Shown piece after piece: positions 1 through 8,785 of a DNA stretch of 64,000 nucleotides; the first letter of the stretch is position 1, and the number at the start of each line of letters is the position of its first letter. Under the pieces are notes generated by a model, which made no database searches, was not told the DNA's origin, and was given only the letters and a program-made list of their open reading frames with translations. The stretch lies in the NCBI GenBank assembly GCA_944392955.1, contig CALXYK010000016.1, positions 1 through 64,000 of the forward strand, in the 5' to 3' direction. The translations under genes and the position numbers were made by a program. Origin of the DNA: an uncultured Alphaproteobacteria bacterium. GTDB taxonomy: Bacteria > Pseudomonadota > Alphaproteobacteria > Rs-D84 > CACZYB01.

Positions 1-158
1 ATACGCATTATGACCCCACCCCTCTCTTTCTATTATTTTATACTAAATATAGGAATAAAATCTTAAATATAAATAAAAAAAATATAAATATATTAATAAT
101 CATTATTTTAAATATTCCAAATAATAATATTTAAATACGATTTTCTTCCTTTTTTATA

Positions 159-187
159 TTGACTTTTTTCCTACATTTTCATAATAT
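159..187 (+). promoter_or_regulatory. sigma70-type promoter of the surface lipoprotein gene
   Basis: A -35 hexamer TTGACT (159-164) and a -10 hexamer TAATAT (182-187) are separated by 17 bases, just upstream of the lipoprotein gene. A strong ribosome binding site (AAGGAGG, about 203-208) follows. The upstream stretch from base 1 is very AT-rich and shows no ORF. Confidence 0.65.
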
Positions 188-213
188 TACAATAGAGGTT
201 TAAGGAGGTACAT

Positions 214-2238
214 ATGAAAAAGTTTTTCAAATATAGTTATTTTTTACTTCTTTGTGGATGTCTAACATCAAACAATGATGGGGGAAGTTATCGTCCACCT
301 ATAATAATAGGCGGTGGAAATGGTGGATCTTCAAGTGGTGGAAATTCTTCTGGGTCTGGTGGCAATACCAATACTGGCTCAAGCTTGGAAAAACTTTCCA
401 ATATTTCAAAAATTACATCCATTATAACCGAAGAAAACACTTCAAGGATTAAAAACGGAATAACCGCATATAATAAGAATTTACCTGTCAATGAACAATT
501 GTTTTTAACAACCTCTGATTACACATATATAAATAACCTCCTCGCAACAAAAACTGATGATTCTAATCCTGTATCAAATATTCCTACTAGAATATCAACA
601 ATAGAATCCTTAGAATCAACTTACACAGACTATAAAAACAACACATCTTTGTATGATAACTATTCTATCCTCTATTTAGATAAAAATCGTGATGATTTCG
701 AAGATAACGATTCTTATGCAAATTATCTAGAAGCAAATTCAAATACTAATATAAACAGAGGTTCCTATTCAACCGCCACTGAATATGTTGCCGCAGTTGA
801 AAGTTATTTATTCAATAATATAAAGGCAATAGAAGGACTAACAGAAAGTACTGATTATGCAAATGCAAGGGAAAATTTAAACACCTTACTTGGCACTACA
901 TCTAGTGCAATAGAAACAAACAAAAATACATTAAAGGAAATATTATCTAAATTGGATCCTTCTATAACAGATTTTCCAATAACCTTAGACAGCATAATTG
1001 CTCAATACATAAGACAAGGTAAAATTTTAGAAGCAATCAAAAATGTATCTTACATTCCAATTCAAGATATAACCGCTGATAATGCTATTTCTGCAAAAGC
1101 ATCTGGCGACGAACCAGACTCTTCTGCTGTATCATATAAATACAATTCTGCATTAGAAGATTATATATTGGAATTAACAGAAACTTCCAAAAGTGATACA
1201 CATAAAACAGAAGGAACAATTTCATTTAAGGCTAGTGATTTTAAAAATAATGGAAATGTTTTCATAGCATCTTCCGAACGACTTGTTTCAACAGAAAAAT
1301 ACACATTTATGCCTGAACTACAAAAATATTTACTAAGTGGTGGAAATTTTGCAGATGAAATTTCTGCTAGAAGTAAAATTGTAACCTTAATATTGGATAA
1401 GGTAAAGGCAGGAACAGCCTCCGAAGAGGAAAAAGCCGAATTCACAAGGTTAACTGGCATAACTATATCTACATCATTTGAAGATTTATCTGACGCAGAT
1501 AAACAAAAATACAACATTGCTCACGGATTATTAAGCCGAAATGACCCTAATTTCACAGTAGATATAAACAAAAAAATAATTGATACTGTTAAATTAGGTG
1601 GTGCTAATATCGGATTATCATTTTCTGACTTCGGCATGTGGACTATTCACGGAACAAATTCTTATACCGGAGATTCTACACTAATAGAAAACGATCCTGA
1701 TAATAAACTAAGTGGAAACGATGATTATTATGTAGATTATGCATTTGCAAGTGGTATAGACGCTTTTAAGCAAAAATATGTAACAGATACAACATTAGAA
1801 GCAAATAGAAAAGTAAAGTTTTCTGGAAATGCTATAGGAGTTGCTACAAAGGTTGGTGTTGATACAGCAGATAGTCAAAGACAAGATCTTTCTGGAAAGG
1901 CTGTCTTAGAAATAGATAATGATTCTGCAACTGGAAACTTAAATTTAAAATTTGATAAATGGTACGGATTCGACTTTTCTGATATAGACTTATCCTCAAA
2001 AGATGGATTCAACTCATCAAATGTTAAAATATCAGATTCTTCCTCCGTAACAGGATTCAAATTCGGTGCCAGCCCTAATCTAGTTGGAAATCTATCCGGA
2101 ACTATGTATGGTTCAGAAGAAAATAAACCAAGTGAAGCAGTCGGTATATTTGATATTTCTTCTGACAAGGTATATGGCGATACCGAAGGTAAATATAATA
2201 GTATAAAAGTAGAAGGTGCCTTTGGTGCAAAAAAATAA
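214..2238 (+). CDS. TbpB-like surface lipoprotein
   Basis: Predicted lipoprotein of 674 residues. A short signal sequence ends in the lipobox LCGC, so Cys16 would be lipidated. A Gly/Ser-rich flexible linker follows (about residues 24-55), then a long mainly polar region. The last 200 residues have alternating beta strands with blocks such as FSGNAIGVA, GTMYGSEE and a terminal GAFGAKK. This pattern resembles the C-terminal beta-barrel of transferrin-binding protein B and other Slam-dependent surface lipoproteins. Such proteins are exposed on the outer membrane and bind host proteins or nutrients. The ligand cannot be read from the sequence, and no TbpA or Slam gene lies in the window. The start is fixed by the strong ribosome binding site and the signal peptide. 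The gene stands alone between its own promoter and terminator. Lipoprotein status is firm; the TbpB-like assignment is moderate. Confidence 0.7.
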   Translation: MKKFFKYSYFLLLCGCLTSNNDGGSYRPPIIIGGGNGGSSSGGNSSGSGGNTNTGSSLEKLSNISKITSIITEENTSRIKNGITAYNKNLPVNEQLFLTTSDYTYINNLLATKTDDSNPVSNIPTRISTIESLESTYTDYKNNTSLYDNYSILYLDKNRDDFEDNDSYANYLEANSNTNINRGSYSTATEYVAAVESYLFNNIKAIEGLTESTDYANARENLNTLLGTTSSAIETNKNTLKEILSKLDPSITDFPITLDSIIAQYIRQGKILEAIKNVSYIPIQDITADNAISAKASGDEPDSSAVSYKYNSALEDYILELTETSKSDTHKTEGTISFKASDFKNNGNVFIASSERLVSTEKYTFMPELQKYLLSGGNFADEISARSKIVTLILDKVKAGTASEEEKAEFTRLTGITISTSFEDLSDADKQKYNIAHGLLSRNDPNFTVDINKKIIDTVKLGGANIGLSFSDFGMWTIHGTNSYTGDSTLIENDPDNKLSGNDDYYVDYAFASGIDAFKQKYVTDTTLEANRKVKFSGNAIGVATKVGVDTADSQRQDLSGKAVLEIDNDSATGNLNLKFDKWYGFDFSDIDLSSKDGFNSSNVKISDSSSVTGFKFGASPNLVGNLSGTMYGSEENKPSEAVGIFDISSDKVYGDTEGKYNSIKVEGAFGAKK

Positions 2239-2261
2239 ATTTATATAAAAAACTAGAAAAG

Positions 2262-2295
2262 GGGTAAAATTTCACTTGATTTTACCCTTTTTTTT
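2262..2295 (+). terminator. rho-independent terminator after the lipoprotein gene
   Basis: The stem GGGTAAAAT (2262-2270) pairs with ATTTTACCC (2279-2287) and is followed by a run of T. It separates the lipoprotein gene from the MATE gene. Confidence 0.8.
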
Positions 2296-2348
2296 AATAC
2301 AATAAGTAATATAAAATCTTAAAAATTCGTTATATTTAGAGGTATTTT

Positions 2349-3737
2349 ATGGAAACTAAAAATGAATTGGCAGTAATGCCCATCAAGTCCTTGCTTGCCA
2401 AATTTGCCTTACCTTCAATAATTGCATTGTTAGTAAATTCACTATACAATATAGTAGATCAGATATTTATAGGTAACTATTCAGAATATCTTGGAAATGC
2501 TGCAACCTCAATACCATTCCCATTATTTATGTTTGGAATGGCATTGGCAAATTGCATATCCGAAGGAGGTGCTGCATACTTATCCCTTCAACTTGGAGCA
2601 GGACACAAAAAAATATCAGAAAAAATTGTTGGAAATGTTCTATTATTATTAACCTTTGTTCCTTTAATTATTTCTATATTAGGTATAACATTTATGGAGC
2701 CAATGTTAAAATTATTCGGGGCAACACCAGAAATACTTCCCTTATCAAAAGATTATACTTTCATAATGATTTTAGGCTTACCTTTTATGTTGTTTGGTAT
2801 GGGATTAAATGCTTTAATAAGAGCTGATGCAAGTCCAAAATATGCAATGGCATCAATGCTTACCGGCGCAATTTTAAATCTTATTCTTGATCCTATATTT
2901 ATATTTGTTTTTGATTGGGGAATAAAAGGTGCTGCCTGGGCAACAGTTATAGGTGAAATAGCTTCATTTATAATTTCTTTTCTATATATTTTTAGATTTA
3001 AATTTATAAAGATAAGTTTCAAAAGTTTAAAATTTAGTTTTCGTATTGCAAAAAAAATTATTATATACGGAATTTCAAACTTTATAATATCATCGGCAAT
3101 TACATTTGTCATAATATTATATAATAATAGTCTTAATTTTTATGGCGCCCAAAGCAGTTTCGGAAGTACTATACCACTTGCTGCATACGGATTAACTGCA
3201 AAGGTAAATCAAATATTTATGGCATTTGCAATAGGTATTGGTGTAAGTTTGCAACCAATCATAGGTTTCAATTACGGAGCAAGAAATTATACCCGAGTAA
3301 AAGAGGCCTTAAAATATTGCCTTATTACAGGATTCGCAGTAGGTCTTGTCTTTTCATTAGTAGTAGAAATTTTCCCTCACTTTTTTGTAAGATTATTCGG
3401 AAAAGGAAATAACACATATATTGAATTTGCAAACTTTTCATTTCGCGCAATATTCGCAGCTCCTATGTTTACTGCGGTCTCAATAGTAATAAGTAATTTT
3501 TTCCGTGCAATAGGAAAGCCATGGATGTCTGTTCTTTCTGCCGGTGCAAGATTTACAATATTCCTAATCCCTACAATATATTTTCTTCCAAAAATATGGG
3601 GTGTTGCCGGAGTATTATTTGCAACCCCTATTTCTGAATTTTTATCAGCAATATTTTCATTATGGTTAATAAAGGGACAAATGAAAAAACTAAACAGATT
3701 GATAAAAGAAGAAAACAAAAGAAAAAATATAATTTAA
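2349..3737 (+). CDS. MATE family multidrug/cation efflux transporter
   Basis: Integral inner-membrane protein of 462 residues, the usual length for MATE transporters, which export drugs or metabolites using a Na+ or H+ gradient through 12 helices. The N-terminus (PIKSLLAKFALPSII, then NSLYNIVDQIFIG) and the repeated second-half pattern (IAFAIGIGVSLQPIIGFNYGA-like, about 290-310) match the MepA-like branch. Two homologous six-helix halves are visible, and the tail is positively charged. The 3' end overlaps the convergent RNA methyltransferase gene by 4 bases. Substrate is not predictable. The start has a modest upstream GAGG. Confidence 0.9.
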   Translation: METKNELAVMPIKSLLAKFALPSIIALLVNSLYNIVDQIFIGNYSEYLGNAATSIPFPLFMFGMALANCISEGGAAYLSLQLGAGHKKISEKIVGNVLLLLTFVPLIISILGITFMEPMLKLFGATPEILPLSKDYTFIMILGLPFMLFGMGLNALIRADASPKYAMASMLTGAILNLILDPIFIFVFDWGIKGAAWATVIGEIASFIISFLYIFRFKFIKISFKSLKFSFRIAKKIIIYGISNFIISSAITFVIILYNNSLNFYGAQSSFGSTIPLAAYGLTAKVNQIFMAFAIGIGVSLQPIIGFNYGARNYTRVKEALKYCLITGFAVGLVFSLVVEIFPHFFVRLFGKGNNTYIEFANFSFRAIFAAPMFTAVSIVISNFFRAIGKPWMSVLSAGARFTIFLIPTIYFLPKIWGVAGVLFATPISEFLSAIFSLWLIKGQMKKLNRLIKEENKRKNII

Positions 3738-4780
3738 TTTTTTTCAAACATTGCAACTATTTCTAAATGCTTTGTATTAGGAAACTGATCAATAGGTGTT
3801 ATGTTTGAAATTTTATACCCACCCTTTATAAGTTCCAATGCATCATCTTTAAATGTCAAAGGATTACATGAAACATAAATAACATTTTTAACATTACTTT
3901 TTGCTATTTCAATAGATTGTTTAAATGCACCACTTCTCGGAGGATCCATAACAATCAAATCAAACTGATTCAAACCTTCAGCCTTTATTGGCTTTTTAAA
4001 CAAATTTACTTGATTCCCTTTTATATTCAAGTTATAAAATTTTGCAGTATTATTCAAATTTTTAATAGCATCTTCATCACAATCAAAGGCAACCACCTTA
4101 TCAGAAAAATCTTTTAAATAAAAAGAAAACAACCCCAAACCAGAAAATATATCCGCAACATTTGCCAAATGTCTTTCTTTAATTTTATCAACTATTAGTT
4201 GTACAATAGCATTCTGCCCTTCCACACTAGGCTGTAAAAAAGATTTAAAAGGATAACTAACCTTAACCTCATTAAACATAACAAAAGGCTCTTCCCTTTT
4301 ATAAATTTCCTTATTCCCAGCGGATAACCTTAATATCTGATGTTGCTCACAAAAATCTTTAATTTTTGGATAATCCAAAGGCATTAAATTTACATTATCA
4401 AAATGAATCGCAATACCATTATCTAATAATGAAATATCAATTTCACCATCACTTCGTTTAACAAAAGTCTTAAATAATTTTCTCAAAGGAGTAATCAAAG
4501 CATTTATCTCTTCTTTTAATAAAGGACACCTCTGAATAGGAACTATATCATTTGATTTTCCTTTAAAAAAACCAATATTGCAACCATAATCCACCTTTAA
4601 CAAAGCCCTTCTCCTAATCCCCGAAGGAAAAGTAATCATAGGACTAAACGATTCACAATTTAGGTCTTTTAATATATTTCTAAGATACGATTCTTTTCTA
4701 GATAGATACTCAGACTTATCAACACCTTGAATTTGACAAGCCCCACACTCCGAAAAATATTTACATTTACCTTCTAACAT
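3734..4780 (-). CDS. TrmA/RlmD family RNA (uracil-5-)-methyltransferase
   Basis: SAM-dependent m5U methyltransferase acting on RNA, 348 residues. The N-terminus carries Cys6, Cys12 and Cys15 (pattern CX5CX2C) and a further Cys in RCPLL near residue 80. Together these would bind a 4Fe-4S cluster as in RlmD, the 23S rRNA U1939 enzyme. The C-terminal half has the SAM-binding fold (IFSGLGLFS), the acidic motif MDPPRSG, and the catalytic cysteine in YVSCNP. The N-terminal TRAM domain of E. coli RlmD is missing, which explains the short length. 23S rRNA is the likely substrate, but tRNA cannot be excluded. Transcribed alone, convergent with the MATE gene. Confidence 0.88.
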   Translation of the reverse strand: MLEGKCKYFSECGACQIQGVDKSEYLSRKESYLRNILKDLNCESFSPMITFPSGIRRRALLKVDYGCNIGFFKGKSNDIVPIQRCPLLKEEINALITPLRKLFKTFVKRSDGEIDISLLDNGIAIHFDNVNLMPLDYPKIKDFCEQHQILRLSAGNKEIYKREEPFVMFNEVKVSYPFKSFLQPSVEGQNAIVQLIVDKIKERHLANVADIFSGLGLFSFYLKDFSDKVVAFDCDEDAIKNLNNTAKFYNLNIKGNQVNLFKKPIKAEGLNQFDLIVMDPPRSGAFKQSIEIAKSNVKNVIYVSCNPLTFKDDALELIKGGYKISNITPIDQFPNTKHLEIVAMFEKN

Positions 4781-4862
4781 AAAAACTATTATGAATAAAT
4801 TATATAAATAAGCAAGAAATAAAATGAAAAATAACTAAGGAATTTGTTCTTTTAAATATTGC

Positions 4863-4891
4863 TTGTCTTATAAAACAAATATTTTTATAAT
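4863..4891 (+). promoter_or_regulatory. promoter and long leader of the cold-shock gene
   Basis: TTGTCT (4863-4868), 17 bases, then TATAAT (4886-4891). Transcription would start near 4898, giving a leader of about 100 bases before the coding region. A long 5' leader is typical of cspA-type mRNAs, where it acts as a thermosensor. No specific cold box was identified. Confidence 0.65.
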
Positions 4892-4997
4892 AAAACTTGT
4901 TAATATGGTTGTAAGGAGAGGATTTTAAAAAGGCTTGTTTATTCTTTTTTCTATCATCATATTTTCATATTATTAACTTTTAACTATGAGGATTTTA

Positions 4998-5201
4998 ATG
5001 ACAAAAGGTACAGTAAAGTGGTTCAATGCCAAAAAAGGTTACGGATTTATTCAACCAGACGAAGAAGGTGCAGGTGATGTTTTTGTTCACATAAGTGCAG
5101 TTAAAACAGCCGGTATATTTTTAAACGAAGGCACAAGACTTGAATTTGATATAATAAATAACAAAGGTAAAGATGCAGCCGAAAATTTGAAACAAATCTA
5201 A
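4998..5201 (+). CDS. CspA-family cold-shock protein
   Basis: Single cold-shock domain of 67 residues that binds single-stranded RNA/DNA and acts as an RNA chaperone in the cytoplasm. The hallmark start TKGTVKWFN, the RNP1 motif KGYGFI and the RNP2 motif VFVHI are all present. An in-frame ATG 12 bases upstream would add MRIL. The downstream ATG is chosen because GAGG lies at proper spacing in front of it and the family begins there. Closely followed by a terminator, so monocistronic. Which paralogue this is cannot be told. Confidence 0.93.
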   Translation: MTKGTVKWFNAKKGYGFIQPDEEGAGDVFVHISAVKTAGIFLNEGTRLEFDIINNKGKDAAENLKQI

Positions 5202-5223
5202 GAAAATAATAAACAACCTTTTA

Positions 5224-5247
5224 ACCGCCACAATGGCGGTTTTTTTA
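5224..5247 (+). terminator. rho-independent terminator of the cold-shock gene
   Basis: ACCGCCA (5224-5230) pairs with TGGCGGT (5234-5240) around a three-base loop, followed by a run of T. Confidence 0.85.
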
Positions 5248-5297
5248 TTTACAATCCAAACAAAAAAATTTAAAATACAAAACAAAAAGGAAATAAT

Positions 5298-5759
5298 ATG
5301 AAAGTAAAAGCAAAAATACTATACTTACCTAATTACGATAAATCATGGGGACCTATGAAATATGCCTACAATACAGATACAGGCTTTGATATAAGGGCAT
5401 GTAATACCGATGATATAATACTTAAAAGTTATGAACGATGTCTAATCCCAACCGGTTTTAAAATTGCAATAGAACCAGGCTATGCCCTACAAATACGCCC
5501 ACGAAGTGGCAATGCTATAAAACTAGGCCTTTCATTTGCAAATGCCATAGGAACAATAGATAATGAATACCGTGGGGAAATATGTGTAATCGCTATAAAT
5601 TTAGGAACTGAACCAATAACAATACAAAAAGGTATGCGAATTGCACAGGGAGTAATAGAACCTGTAATCCAATGCGAATTTGAAGAGGTAAATAACGAAA
5701 ACGATTTAAGTACAACTCAAAGAAGCGATAAAGGTTTCGGAAGTTCCGGCACTAATTAA
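5298..5759 (+). CDS. dut: dUTP diphosphatase
   Basis: Trimeric dUTPase of 153 residues. It hydrolyses dUTP to dUMP and pyrophosphate, keeping uracil out of DNA and feeding dTMP synthesis. All five family motifs are seen in order: TGFDIRA, RPRSGNA, GTIDNEYRGEI, RIAQGVI and the C-terminal RSDKGFGSSG, which closes over the active site. Length is standard. AAGGAAA precedes the ATG. The end overlaps the convergent Cys-rich gene by 8 bases. Confidence 0.95.
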   Translation: MKVKAKILYLPNYDKSWGPMKYAYNTDTGFDIRACNTDDIILKSYERCLIPTGFKIAIEPGYALQIRPRSGNAIKLGLSFANAIGTIDNEYRGEICVIAINLGTEPITIQKGMRIAQGVIEPVIQCEFEEVNNENDLSTTQRSDKGFGSSGTN

Positions 5760-6072
5760 GTTTATGATCCTTATTACATTCACAACAGGAGCAAGTATCC
5801 GAACCACATTCGCAATTTTCATGCCCACAACAACAATGCTCTTCCCCCGCTTCTCCATCAAAAACTTTTGAAAACTCATTGTCATCATCTAAGGCTTCTG
5901 AATTAGGGTTAATATTCTTATCAATCTTAACATTGATAGAAGAATATTCACCATCAAACCCATATTTTTTAGCAATTTTCTGATTTTCAATGAATTTAGC
6001 AATCTCTTCTTCCGGCAAACCAAGTTCTCTTGCCTTCTCTATAATATCTATATCTGAAACTTTTTTATCCAT
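5752..6072 (-). CDS. small protein with a Cys/His-rich metal-binding tail
   Basis: Protein of 106 residues of unknown function. The N-terminal 40 residues look helical (an IEKARELGLPEEEI stretch), the middle is acidic and polar, and the last 27 residues hold nine cysteines and three histidines in motifs such as HCCCGH, CECG and CSCCEC. This density suggests binding of zinc, copper or a metal cluster, somewhat like a metallothionein. It is not the SecC tail motif. No signal peptide, so cytoplasmic. GAGGTG precedes the ATG at good spacing. It overlaps the end of dut in the opposite direction. The metal role is inferred from composition only. Confidence 0.75.
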   Translation of the reverse strand: MDKKVSDIDIIEKARELGLPEEEIAKFIENQKIAKKYGFDGEYSSINVKIDKNINPNSEALDDDNEFSKVFDGEAGEEHCCCGHENCECGSDTCSCCECNKDHKLN

Positions 6073-6187
6073 AATAACACCTCAACTAAAAATTAATTCT
6101 ATAAATAATAGAAAATAAATCAATAAGAATATTTTTTATTAAAAGTCTTGCAATTTAAAAAATATATTATATAATTCTTCTCATCTT

Positions 6188-6264
6188 GGGTGATTAGCTC
6201 AGTTGGCTAGAGCATCTCGTTTACACCGAGGAGGTCTGGGGTTCGAGTCCCTAATCACCCACCA
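6188..6264 (+). tRNA. tRNA-Val (anticodon TAC), CCA encoded
   Basis: The acceptor stem GGGTGAT pairs with ATCACCC. The D arm (GCTCAGTTGGCTAGAGC), the anticodon loop TTTACAC and the T arm (GGGGTTCGAGTCCC) are all regular, and the 3' ACCA is encoded. It decodes GUA and other GUN valine codons. The 3' half overlaps, antisense, the end of a broken recombinase frame. No terminator follows it directly, consistent with insertion of foreign DNA right after the gene. Confidence 0.97.
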
Positions 6265-6974
6265 TTCTTCACAATCATCATTATTTAATAAAAAATCAAA
6301 CGGTTTAGCTATTGAAAATACTGCACTTTTCCCATTCAAAAAAGAGTTCGGACTAAGCATTTTTAAAATTGCACGTTTTTCACAAATGTCCGAACTTTCA
6401 AAGTAAAATGCAGAGTTTCCCAAGAAATCGATAACACTATCAACAATTTTATCTATTTCACTATTTATCAAAGTATATGATGCTAATTCTTCATTAAGTC
6501 TAACTTCTTCATTTGCAATTTCAGACATTTTTCTATCATAAATTTCTTTATCAATAGTTTTTTCAATAAGCAAATCAACACATCTACTTTTTTGAACACT
6601 TATTTCAGCTAACTTCTTTTCAACTTGATTTTTTAATAAAATTGTTTGTTCATACTCTTTTTCAAGCTTTTTTCTAACTGCTTCTTTAATAATTGGCAAC
6701 ATTTAGCGTCAACTTTTAATTTATTAAATACTTCATTTTCTAATTGTTTCAATATTAAATTTTCATTAACTCAAGGTTGGACACATGCACTATCATGATG
6801 ATAACATCTTAAATAAACATAAGACTTGTTGCCTTTAGTATGTCTTTCTAGCGTAATTGCACGTCCACAAGTTGCACATCTTAAAATTCCACTAAAAATA
6901 AAAGTATCAGATTGCTTTGTAAATGATGGTTTATATTTTCCAGAAACTACTTCCATATTCAGACTTTGCTCCAC
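6199..6974 (-). pseudogene. broken, 5'-truncated large serine recombinase
   Basis: Two reading-frame pieces make up the C-terminal half of a large serine recombinase. The upstream piece (6771-6974) has the recombinase zinc ribbon: FSGILRCATCG, a basic stretch, then CYHH and a final Cys. It stops at an in-frame TGA where a conserved aromatic residue would sit (CVQP-stop-VNENL). The downstream piece (6199-6702) is in another frame. It begins with the coiled-coil region and ends in residues read antisense through the tRNA-Val 3' end (WWVIRDSNPRPPR). The catalytic N-terminal domain with its active-site serine is absent. At least one nonsense change, one frameshift and one 5' deletion are therefore needed. 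It was probably the integrase of the island that begins at this tRNA. Confidence 0.85.
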
Positions 6975-7134
6975 TTAATTCATATTGTGGCAATACATTA
7001 GCAATATTAACAACAAGCATATCCAAACTAATATCTTCTTTTTTACATACCCTTTTTATTCTGTATTGGTAATCCTTTGCAGTATTAGGTTTATAGTTAT
7101 TTTGTAGCAACCAATTTTCAAATTTCTTTAACAT
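6931..7134 (-). pseudogene. truncated small ORF with SAM-like (integrase N-terminal) fold
   Basis: An open frame of 67 codons whose first ~60 residues (MLKKFENWLLQNNYK, then YQYRIKRVCKKEDISL) resemble the core-binding helical domain of tyrosine recombinases or a small stand-alone relative. The last codons run out of frame into the recombinase remnant, so the natural C-terminus seems to have been lost at a junction near 6950. Function unknown. It lies immediately upstream of the recombinase debris on the same strand. Confidence 0.5.
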
Positions 7135-7365
7135 TTTTTATACCTTTCGTTTTATTTTACATATCTATTATCCCAGGTTTTCCCTCAAAAGCACACAAAA
7201 AAACACATAAAAATAGCAAATATTGGCTAAAAACAGCCATTTTATGCAACTTTTTACATAAAAACACTCAATTTTGCTTAATTTTTGGGGATTTTAATTA
7301 TTTGTTATCTCTAAGTATTAACAAATATTTCAAGAAAACGTTTTATATCCAATAAAACTAATAAA
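7135..7365. other. non-coding AT-rich stretch
   Basis: No convincing gene on either strand. It contains one small hairpin (TGGCT/AGCCA, about 7214-7229), which could be a weak terminator or part of a leader, and runs of A. Confidence 0.4.
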
Positions 7366-7395
7366 AAACCTCGTATCATCGATGATACGAGGTTT
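7366..7395. terminator. 30-bp perfect palindrome, terminator of the leftward operon
   Basis: The two 15-base arms are exact reverse complements (7366-7380 and 7381-7395). On the minus strand the hairpin is followed by TTTTTTATT, so it would terminate the operon transcribed from 10.8 kb. It starts 13 bases beyond the stop codon that the last gene would have after correcting its frameshift. Confidence 0.75.
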
Positions 7396-7408
7396 ATATA
7401 AATACTAA

Positions 7409-8048
7409 CTATTTTAATAACTTTTCACAATCTTCCTTTAACCTATAGTAATTCCAACAAATGTCAATATTTTTTCCTTTCCATTCAAGTTTAATTGTAA
7501 GTTTTACAAAATTTCTAGAATTTCTATAATTATTTATTATGTCTTTTTAATTCAAACAAAGTCATGCTCCATATATTGGCACTATTTTTATATTCATCTT
7601 CATAAAACTTCACTTTTTGTATAGATACCTCATTATGTTCTTTCATATATTCAATATCTAGATATGCATCTACTTCTGTTGTAAGTTCATAATCCACCAT
7701 ACCCCATTGAATAATTCCTTTTTGCGTCCATTTCTGAATAATTTTATATAGTAGATTATCAAACCATGTATATTGATTATTTTTTACTTTGTATATTATA
7801 TTGTTATAACCTTCAGATTCTATTCCATAACAATAATTGAACATTTCATTATCTAGCACTCCTCTTTTGGTCCATTTATTTCTACAATAACTATCAAAGT
7901 CTTTCTTTGCTTCAATTTGTGTTTTAAGAATATTAACTTTGCTAGAGACACTACTACTAGACTGTTTTTGAACATATCTAGATTTTTTTTGAATATATAT
8001 GCAAATAGCAATTAGAAAATAAAATATTACAAATTTAATGATTTTCAT
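7409..8048 (-). pseudogene. membrane-anchored protein of unknown function, frameshifted near its 3' end
   Basis: The uninterrupted frame (7530-8048, about 172 residues) has an N-terminal hydrophobic anchor (IIKFVIFYFLIAICIYI) and a soluble part with two similar segments built on W-T-(K/Q)-(K/R)-G (NKWTKRGVLDNEM and QKWTQKGIIQWGM). The frame stops after FELKRHNK. One base further on, at a run of five A (7544-7548), another frame continues for about 45 codons with coding-like content (KLTIKLEWKG, then NYYRLKEDCEKLL) and ends at 7409, just before the terminator. I infer a one-base frameshift in the A run, either decay or slippage. The start at 8048 is preferred over an upstream ATG because AGG lies before it. 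Last gene of the leftward operon. Confidence 0.55.
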
Positions 8049-8068
8049 TTTTATGCCTATCATTCTAT

Positions 8069-8770
8069 TTAAAAATCGTGTCCTATTCGAGTTAATTTTC
8101 CATCAGGAGAAAAATATCGTACATTATCACCATCAAATAAAACTCCATTTTTAAAATAACCTATAATTCTAATATTCCCATTAGGCCAATAGTTTCGATA
8201 TTCTCCATCAGCCATACCATTCTTAACATTATAAACATACTTAAGATAATTTTTTCTAAAATTAAGTTCTGGATATCGTTGTTCATCAAGTTGTCTCAAA
8301 TAAAGTTCTCCACTAGGATTAGGAAGGTCTTGAATAAAATCTTCCGAATAAACTTTTACAATACCTGTTATTGGTTTACCCTTATGTTTACAAATAAGAG
8401 GTTGATACCTTAATCCAAATCCTGTGCATTCAGCTGTTTTGCCACGAAGATATACTTTTTCAGAAAATAAAGTATAATATCCAATAAAAATACAAATAGG
8501 AATTAAAATTATTTTCTTACTTTTATATTTCTTACAAACAGAAATAACTTTTGATGAATATTCTTTATACATTTCATTCTTATTTAATTGTTCATTTATT
8601 GAAGATAAACAATTTTTAGTTTGAGATTTTATCTTATTTATTTGTTTATTTTTTGATAATTTTTCTTTTACATCGGATATTTGTTTATTTACGTCTTTAT
8701 TATCATAAATAACTATCCATATTATAAATAATACTATTGCAACGATTGCTATAATCAAATATTGTTCCAT
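8069..8770 (-). CDS. membrane protein with C-terminal MORN-like repeats
   Basis: Protein of 233 residues. An N-terminal membrane segment (IIAIVAIVLFIIWIVI) is followed by a Lys/Asn-rich coiled region (about 25-80) and a second hydrophobic segment (IILIPICIFIGYYTLF). The C-terminal half contains two or three MORN/YwqK-like units of the form G-x-Y-x-x-Y-x-x-x-G (NGMADGEYRNYWPNGN, then GDNVRYFSPDGK). Such repeats occur in bacterial surface or toxin-associated proteins, but the role here is unknown. It sits in the island operon, 15 bases after the coiled-coil protein gene. Confidence 0.7.
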   Translation of the reverse strand: MEQYLIIAIVAIVLFIIWIVIYDNKDVNKQISDVKEKLSKNKQINKIKSQTKNCLSSINEQLNKNEMYKEYSSKVISVCKKYKSKKIILIPICIFIGYYTLFSEKVYLRGKTAECTGFGLRYQPLICKHKGKPITGIVKVYSEDFIQDLPNPSGELYLRQLDEQRYPELNFRKNYLKYVYNVKNGMADGEYRNYWPNGNIRIIGYFKNGVLFDGDNVRYFSPDGKLTRIGHDF

Positions 8771-8785
8771 TTTTTAATCCTTTCA

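Noticed and set aside
6203-6406. Plus-strand ORF beginning inside tRNA-Val
   Set aside because: It reads through the tRNA and antisense to the recombinase remnant, with no start signals.
6771-6773. In-frame TGA in the recombinase where Trp would fit, suggesting a TGA=Trp code
   Set aside because: All long conserved genes (rpoB, rpoC, dnaG, aspS, parE, mutL) read through without internal TGA, mltG and the gene at 48881 end in TGA, and the same recombinase also has a frameshift. It is a nonsense mutation in a pseudogene.
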